A DNA stretch of 20,573 bases from Apostichopus parvimensis. Lineage: Eukaryota > Echinodermata > Holothuroidea > Aspidochirotida > Stichopodidae. Location: the NCBI GenBank assembly GCA_000934455.1, contig KN884074.1, positions 80,654 to 101,226 of the forward strand, in the 5' to 3' direction. Positions 12,601-18,600 of this stretch are shown in pieces. Below the pieces are notes generated by a model. It searched no databases. It worked only from the letters and a program-made list of their open reading frames with translations, and was not told where the DNA came from. Both the position numbers and the translations under genes were made by a program. Numbering within the stretch: the first letter of the stretch is position 1; the number at the start of each line of letters is the position of its first letter.

Positions 12601-15600
12601 TTGAGAGTTTCTACAAAATTGTCTTTGGTTAGTGTGGAGCTTCAACATAACTTTTTAGTAATATCGATTCAATTAACTCGATTAAATAAAACATATGATT
12701 TAGTTGACATGATTTGGGGTGATACACAAATTCATGACTTTGTAAGATGTTTCAGGAAGCTCTCCTGATTATCAAACTTGTTTCCTCCTACAGGCAATGT
12801 ACGAGAGATTGTTCACGTGGATCGTAGGGAAAGTGAACGAGGCCATTGCCGTCAGGGGGACCGCAATGGACCATGGGAAGAATACAGTCATCGGAGTCCT
12901 AGATATCTATGGCTTTGAAATATTTGACGATAACAGGTGAGCTTAACGGCCGGCTACTGCCGTAACTTTTCGCTGTAGGTAGAAGGTAGAAATTTGATGA
13001 TGAAAGTGAACCGTTTTCTCTTCTGATGATGACGATTTTTTATTATCCTTCTCCAGTTTATTCCCTAACCCTTTCCCTTAATCCTCTCTTTGTCCCTCCA
13101 CTGTTTATCTCCTACCTCTCCTCTTCCCCTGTTGCTTTCTTCTCTCCATCCCTTGTCTACTAATCTCCTTACATCTATCTCTTTTAGCCTCTGCAGAAGA
13201 TCCTGCTAGGATCGAAACGTCAGGCCAACTTACTTTTACACACGATTTTTTATTATCACGCTTCCTACAGTTTTGAGCAGTTTTGCATCAACTACTGCAA
13301 CGAGAAACTTCAACAGCTGTTCATCGAGCTAGTCTTGAAGCAGGAGCAAGAGGAGTACCGGAGTGAAGGGATTGCCTGGACGCCCGTTGAATACTTCAAC
13401 AATCGTATCATATGCGATCTGGTGGAGGAACAGCACAAGGGTATCATCTCAATTCTGGATGAAGCCTGTCTAACCGTGGGAAAAGTCACCGATACGGTAA
13501 AAATTCACAAGAACATTTACTGTTCTCTCCTCGTTTACCTTTTCATTTCGTTTTCATTTATTTATTTCCAGTATAAATATTAATATTTTTAAACAGGGCA
13601 ACAAAATTGAGTACTTAATAAGAAAATATTATTTAAAATGTTAGTGTACAAAAAAACAAGCAAAAAACCTCCCAAAAAATTATATTATTCTATTGCAATC
13701 CTGCATTAGTGTAGAATACCAGACAATATAAATTTTTTTTTGTCATATTTGATGTTGGAAAAATGTTGTGATTTAAGTAGTAAATATTTAAACTAATTCT
13801 ACACAGTATCATGTTTCGGGTATTATTATTATGATGGTTCTTTATATAGCGCAAATACAATAAAATATATATATTCATATGCGCTTTACATGATGAAGAA
13901 TAAAACAATAATAAGAAATTAAAAAAAAAATCAAGTTAAATTAAGTTAATAAAAATAGTGGATAAAGGAATATAATAATTACAAGATAAACAGTAAACAA
14001 ATATATAGCAAGAAAACAATTTACGAATCAGAAATCAAGTGAATATAAAATATAGCAAATAAGAAAATATGATAATAAATAGAAAATAAAAAAATGTTAT
14101 ATAAAAACCTGGGAAATTAAAATCTGAAAATGTAAATAATCGCAAGAGCCGGGAAAATATATAAAACCATGGACAAACCACAGAAATAATAATACATAAA
14201 ATGATTGGTATCATTTCATGTGAATTAATATAAAGAATGAATTTAAGTATCTTTCAGAGAAATTAATTCTGCTGTCTGAGTATTCTGCATATTGATTCGG
14301 AGTTGAACAGAGGTCAGAATGTGTCAGGTATTCAAGAAGGACTTCTCTACAGCTGAAAATAAAAAACTTAGGAATGATCCTCATTAATGCAGTATGAAAC
14401 GTATAATATTCATATGTTTTGTGAAACATTCAGGGAATGCTAGATTTATTTTTTGTTTACCATTCTTGGCCCAGTATTAACCAGAATACTAAGAATTCAG
14501 GCCAAAGGATAAGATCATCGTGTATCCCCTCTTTTCACTTTATATTTGTAGCTGTTTCTGGAGACTTTGAACAAGAAACTGAAAGGCCATCCACATTACA
14601 CTAGTCGTCAGATTAATCCCACCGACAAATCCCTGGAGCATGGGAGAGATTTTAGGATCAAACATTACGCAGGAGATGTAATGTAAGTATTTATAACATA
14701 GAATATGTGTTAATTATCCACCAGGTGAAACGCAAGTGCTTCAATGTGCAGAATATGTGTAACCATGTGTGCATAAATATATCCACAAGGTGAAATGCAA
14801 GCGATTTAATGTGCAGAATATGTGGAACCATGTGTGCAAAATTATCTGCGAGGTGAAACAAGAGTGCTTCAATGTGCAGAATATCTGTGCAAAATTTACG
14901 TTACAGTTGTAACGTAGGTAATTCAATGTGCAGAATATCTGTAACCTTGTGTGCAAAAATATATCCATGAGGTGAAACGCAAGTGCTTCAATGTGCAGAA
15001 TATGTGTAACCATGTGTGCAAAACTTATCCACGAGGTGAAACGCTAGTGCTTCAATGTGCAGAATATGTGTGCAAAAATTATGTTAGTTGTAACTTAAGT
15101 ACTTCAATGTGCAGTATATGTGTAACCATGTGTGCAAAAATATATCTACGAGGTGAAACAAGAGTGCGTCAATGTGTAGAATATCTGTGCAAAAATTACG
15201 TTGCAGTTGTAACGTAAGTGCTTCAAAGTGCAACACATGTGTAACCATGTGTGCAAAAATTATGTTAGTTGAAACTTAAGTGCTTTAGAATATGTGTAGC
15301 CATGTGTGCAAAAATATATCCACGAGGTGAAACAAGAGTGCTTCAATATGCAGAATATGTGTAACAGTGTGTGCAAAAATTAAGTTAGTTGTAACTTAAG
15401 TGCTTCATTGTGCAGAATATGTGTAACCATGTGTGCAAACCTTATCCACAAGGTGAAACGCTAGTGCTTCAATGTGCAGAATATGTGTTCAAAAATTATG
15501 TTAGTTGTAACTTGAGTGCTTCAATGTTCAGAATATGCGTGAATGTGTAAAACATCAGTTTTTCACACAATATTGATTGTGGTTGCACAGAAATGGTTTT

Positions 15601-18600
15601 GTAATGTCAATGTCATTTTGTCTCTTTGCAGTTACGATGTAGTTGGTTTCATAGATAAGAACAAAGACACATTGTTTCAAGATTTCAAGAGGCTCTTGTT
15701 CTCCAGTAAGAATTCTGTCATCTCGGAAATGTGGCCTGAAGGTAGCAAAAGCGTGTCCGAGGTAACTTCACGATCTTCATATTTGATTGCAAATTTTTGA
15801 ATTACCTGAGAAGGAATGTACAGTAAAGGAGAAATGGCTCAAAACTATTTTACACAGTGTTTTATAAATGTATTCTCACTGCATTAAATATAACTGAAAT
15901 ATTTTGAATTTTATTTGCCAGGTGACTAAGAGACCCCAAACGGCTGGTACCATCTTTAAGAACTCCATGATCGAATTAGTCAAGAATTTAACTTCCAAAG
16001 TAAGTAAACATTGCAATTGCTACAAACTGATGATTGGGGTAATGTAGGGGTTCCCTAACTGGGGTGCATGAGTCCATCCCAGGGGATTTGTGAAAGTTTC
16101 TGAAAGTCAAAACTTGAAACTTTTTGTTGAACTACAATCTGATATATCACATTATTTAGTAATGTACAAATGTCGTACCTATCGACAAACTCTTTTCGCG
16201 TTCCATACGCATATTTTGCCATAGTAGTACCGTACCGTGCATTTTTCATAACATTATTACACTATGAACTTGATCTTTTATGAAGCACTGTTATGTGTAT
16301 TATAGTATAATAATGACTCAGATCATGTCTCCAAAAGTTGGGGGTTCGTGGACAACTCTGATATCCACAAGGGAATCGTTGGGGGATAAAGTTAGGGAAA
16401 CCATGGGGAAATGCGTAATCTACCATAAAAGTTACTTGAAGACAAACTCTGTCACTGAAGTTAACCAAAGTTGCACAATGAAAACGATGAAACACAGTAT
16501 GCTAGGTGTGAGTGGTGACTCAACATTTTCTGTATTTGGAGTAGATTTGAAGTACGACTGGTTGCGACCAAATAGGATCTCTAAGTCAGATTGAGTTGAA
16601 TGTGGGAGTATGAAACACTTGTTCATAATGATAACCATTCATAAACTGCACCATCAATCAATAACTCACATGTTAGAGGGTTCTATAGATGAACATTACC
16701 TGAAAATAATTTTCTAAAAGTGATGTCAGGAATTGACCAATGTGTCCAGTTTGTGATGTCCTAACCAGGGTGTAACAATCAATTCTTTAGATTGGTAATA
16801 GCATGAGTTGATTAACACCACTTCTATAAAAGCAAAAGAGTAAATAACAAGAATAGGATTAGCAATTCAGTTATGAATAGTAATATCTGTTACACTGATA
16901 TCGTTCTGTAAATTTACGTTATGTGGTACTCTCTCGCTTTCTTGTAAAAATGAAGAACGTGAATACCTAACTATCGACCACACAGCAGTGTAAGCATTCG
17001 AGGGAGTTTTATATCCAATCAGTGCACTATGAAAATATGCCACTGATTGCTAGAAAATCTATCAAACAATGCAGCTATATGGCTTAATGTCAGTGTTGTT
17101 ACTGTTGTGTATTTCCAAAGTATTAAACTATGCAATAGTTAAGCCATTCAAGAAATAATATCTTCATCGGGGGGGTTGGGGGGAGGGTGCATTGAAAGTT
17201 TCCTGCCAAATCGGTGTTCAAGTACCTATTCGAAAATGTAATTATAGCTAACACACTTTTTCAAGATGAGACATGAGATTTTGTAGCCTGTTTTTGCATT
17301 TTCTATTTACAAAGGAACCTTACTACGTGAGATGCATTAAACCCAACGAGCAGAAATCACCGCTGCTCTTCAACCACGAGAGATGCCTCCATCAAGTGAG
17401 ATACCTCGGACTACTGGAGAACGTGAGAGTGAGGAGGGCAGGTTTCGCAGCTAGGCAACACTACGATAGATTTCTTCAAAGGTAAAAATTTTACCCATGA
17501 TTCTAAATAAAATCTACTCATTACAGGTCAATGTGTATGTGTATTTTATAATGAATGATGTTGTTTTATGATGTTATTTTATGTGTTTTAAATATCAAAA
17601 GTAAAATAATATTATAGTTTCACCTTGACAACCGAGCCAACTGCCATAAACTTGTTGAACCGTTGTTGAACTTGTTGAACCGTACAAAGAATTAAACCGA
17701 TCAGTTCACTGTTAATGTATGTATGTGTTTTAGATCCTCCTGCAAGCAGGAACTCACGAAGAAGCCTCATTGGCTTATCAAAGCCGCAAGCTGACCGAAG
17801 TCAGTCTCTTAGATTCATATTTAACATCCATGATTATGAATTGTCAATTGTCAACAACTCTGTAACTGGACGACATACATTATTCTTGGAGTGACTCGAA
17901 CTGGGGACCTTATGATTGGAAGGCATCGGCATTTACCACTGAGTTAACACTCCATAATAATTTGTCCCATCCATCCGTCGCTAGGTACAAGATGCTGACC
18001 GAGTACACGTGGCCGAATTACAACGGCGAGTTGGTGGACGGGGTCAAGACCATCGTCAACGAACAACAACTGTCGGACGACGTGGAGTACGGAAAGACAA
18101 AGATCTTCATCAGGACTCCCAGGACCATCTTCCACTTGGAAGAAGAGAGATCAAAGCTAATTCCCGCCTTGGCTATATTCCTGCAGAAGGTAAATATAAC
18201 AAAGTCAATGTATGTTTTTTGATATTTGTGAAAAAACTGCTACTAGCCTAACATCCTACCCCTACAAAAACATAAGTTTTCAGTCGAGGACCGTTGCTCG
18301 TTTAGGTCACTTGCAATATTATTTAGTTACGGTTTGCTAAAACTGGGCCGATCGTGGTAGCCCTGAACATTTGCAAGACTGATAAGACTTGATATTATGC
18401 ATATGTATTAGGGGGCAGGGCTTAAGTTTATTTTCACTGAAATAGCTTGTAAACGCGGTAACTGAACAATGAGAATTTGGATTGAAGTAATAGATGTACA
18501 TAGATGGGCCATAATGAGTAGAAGAACCCTATTGATTTTGGTGCTCATCTCATGTATAATAATGAGGTCATGGGGTCAAATTAAAAATTATTTAGTAAAT

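Noticed and set aside
12400-12768. 122-codon + ORF ending just before exon 4
   Set aside because: No family resemblance and intron-like composition; it ends before the exon 4 acceptor and in no frame links to the myosin.
13032-13041. CTGATGATGACGA near 13024 as the missing hammerhead core
   Set aside because: It lies outside the flanking-repeat-defined insertion and about 165 nt from the GAAAC block with no pairing between them.
14741-15217. Repeat-patterned ORFs of 88-90 codons on both strands
   Set aside because: They come from the ~65-bp array, whose periodicity repeats the same stop-free words; no start or splice context supports translation.
16280-16594. 104-codon + ORF
   Set aside because: It crosses the right end of the hAT-like MITE, overlaps antisense ORFs of similar size and has no known domain.
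17895-17953. tRNA gene on the minus strand
   Set aside because: A-box and B-box words are present, but the cloverleaf is not complete and the sequence continues into a SINE body shared with 10354-10558.
17944-18251. Additional ORFs in other frames over exon 10
   Set aside because: They are shadows of the converter exon, whose own frame matches myosin perfectly.
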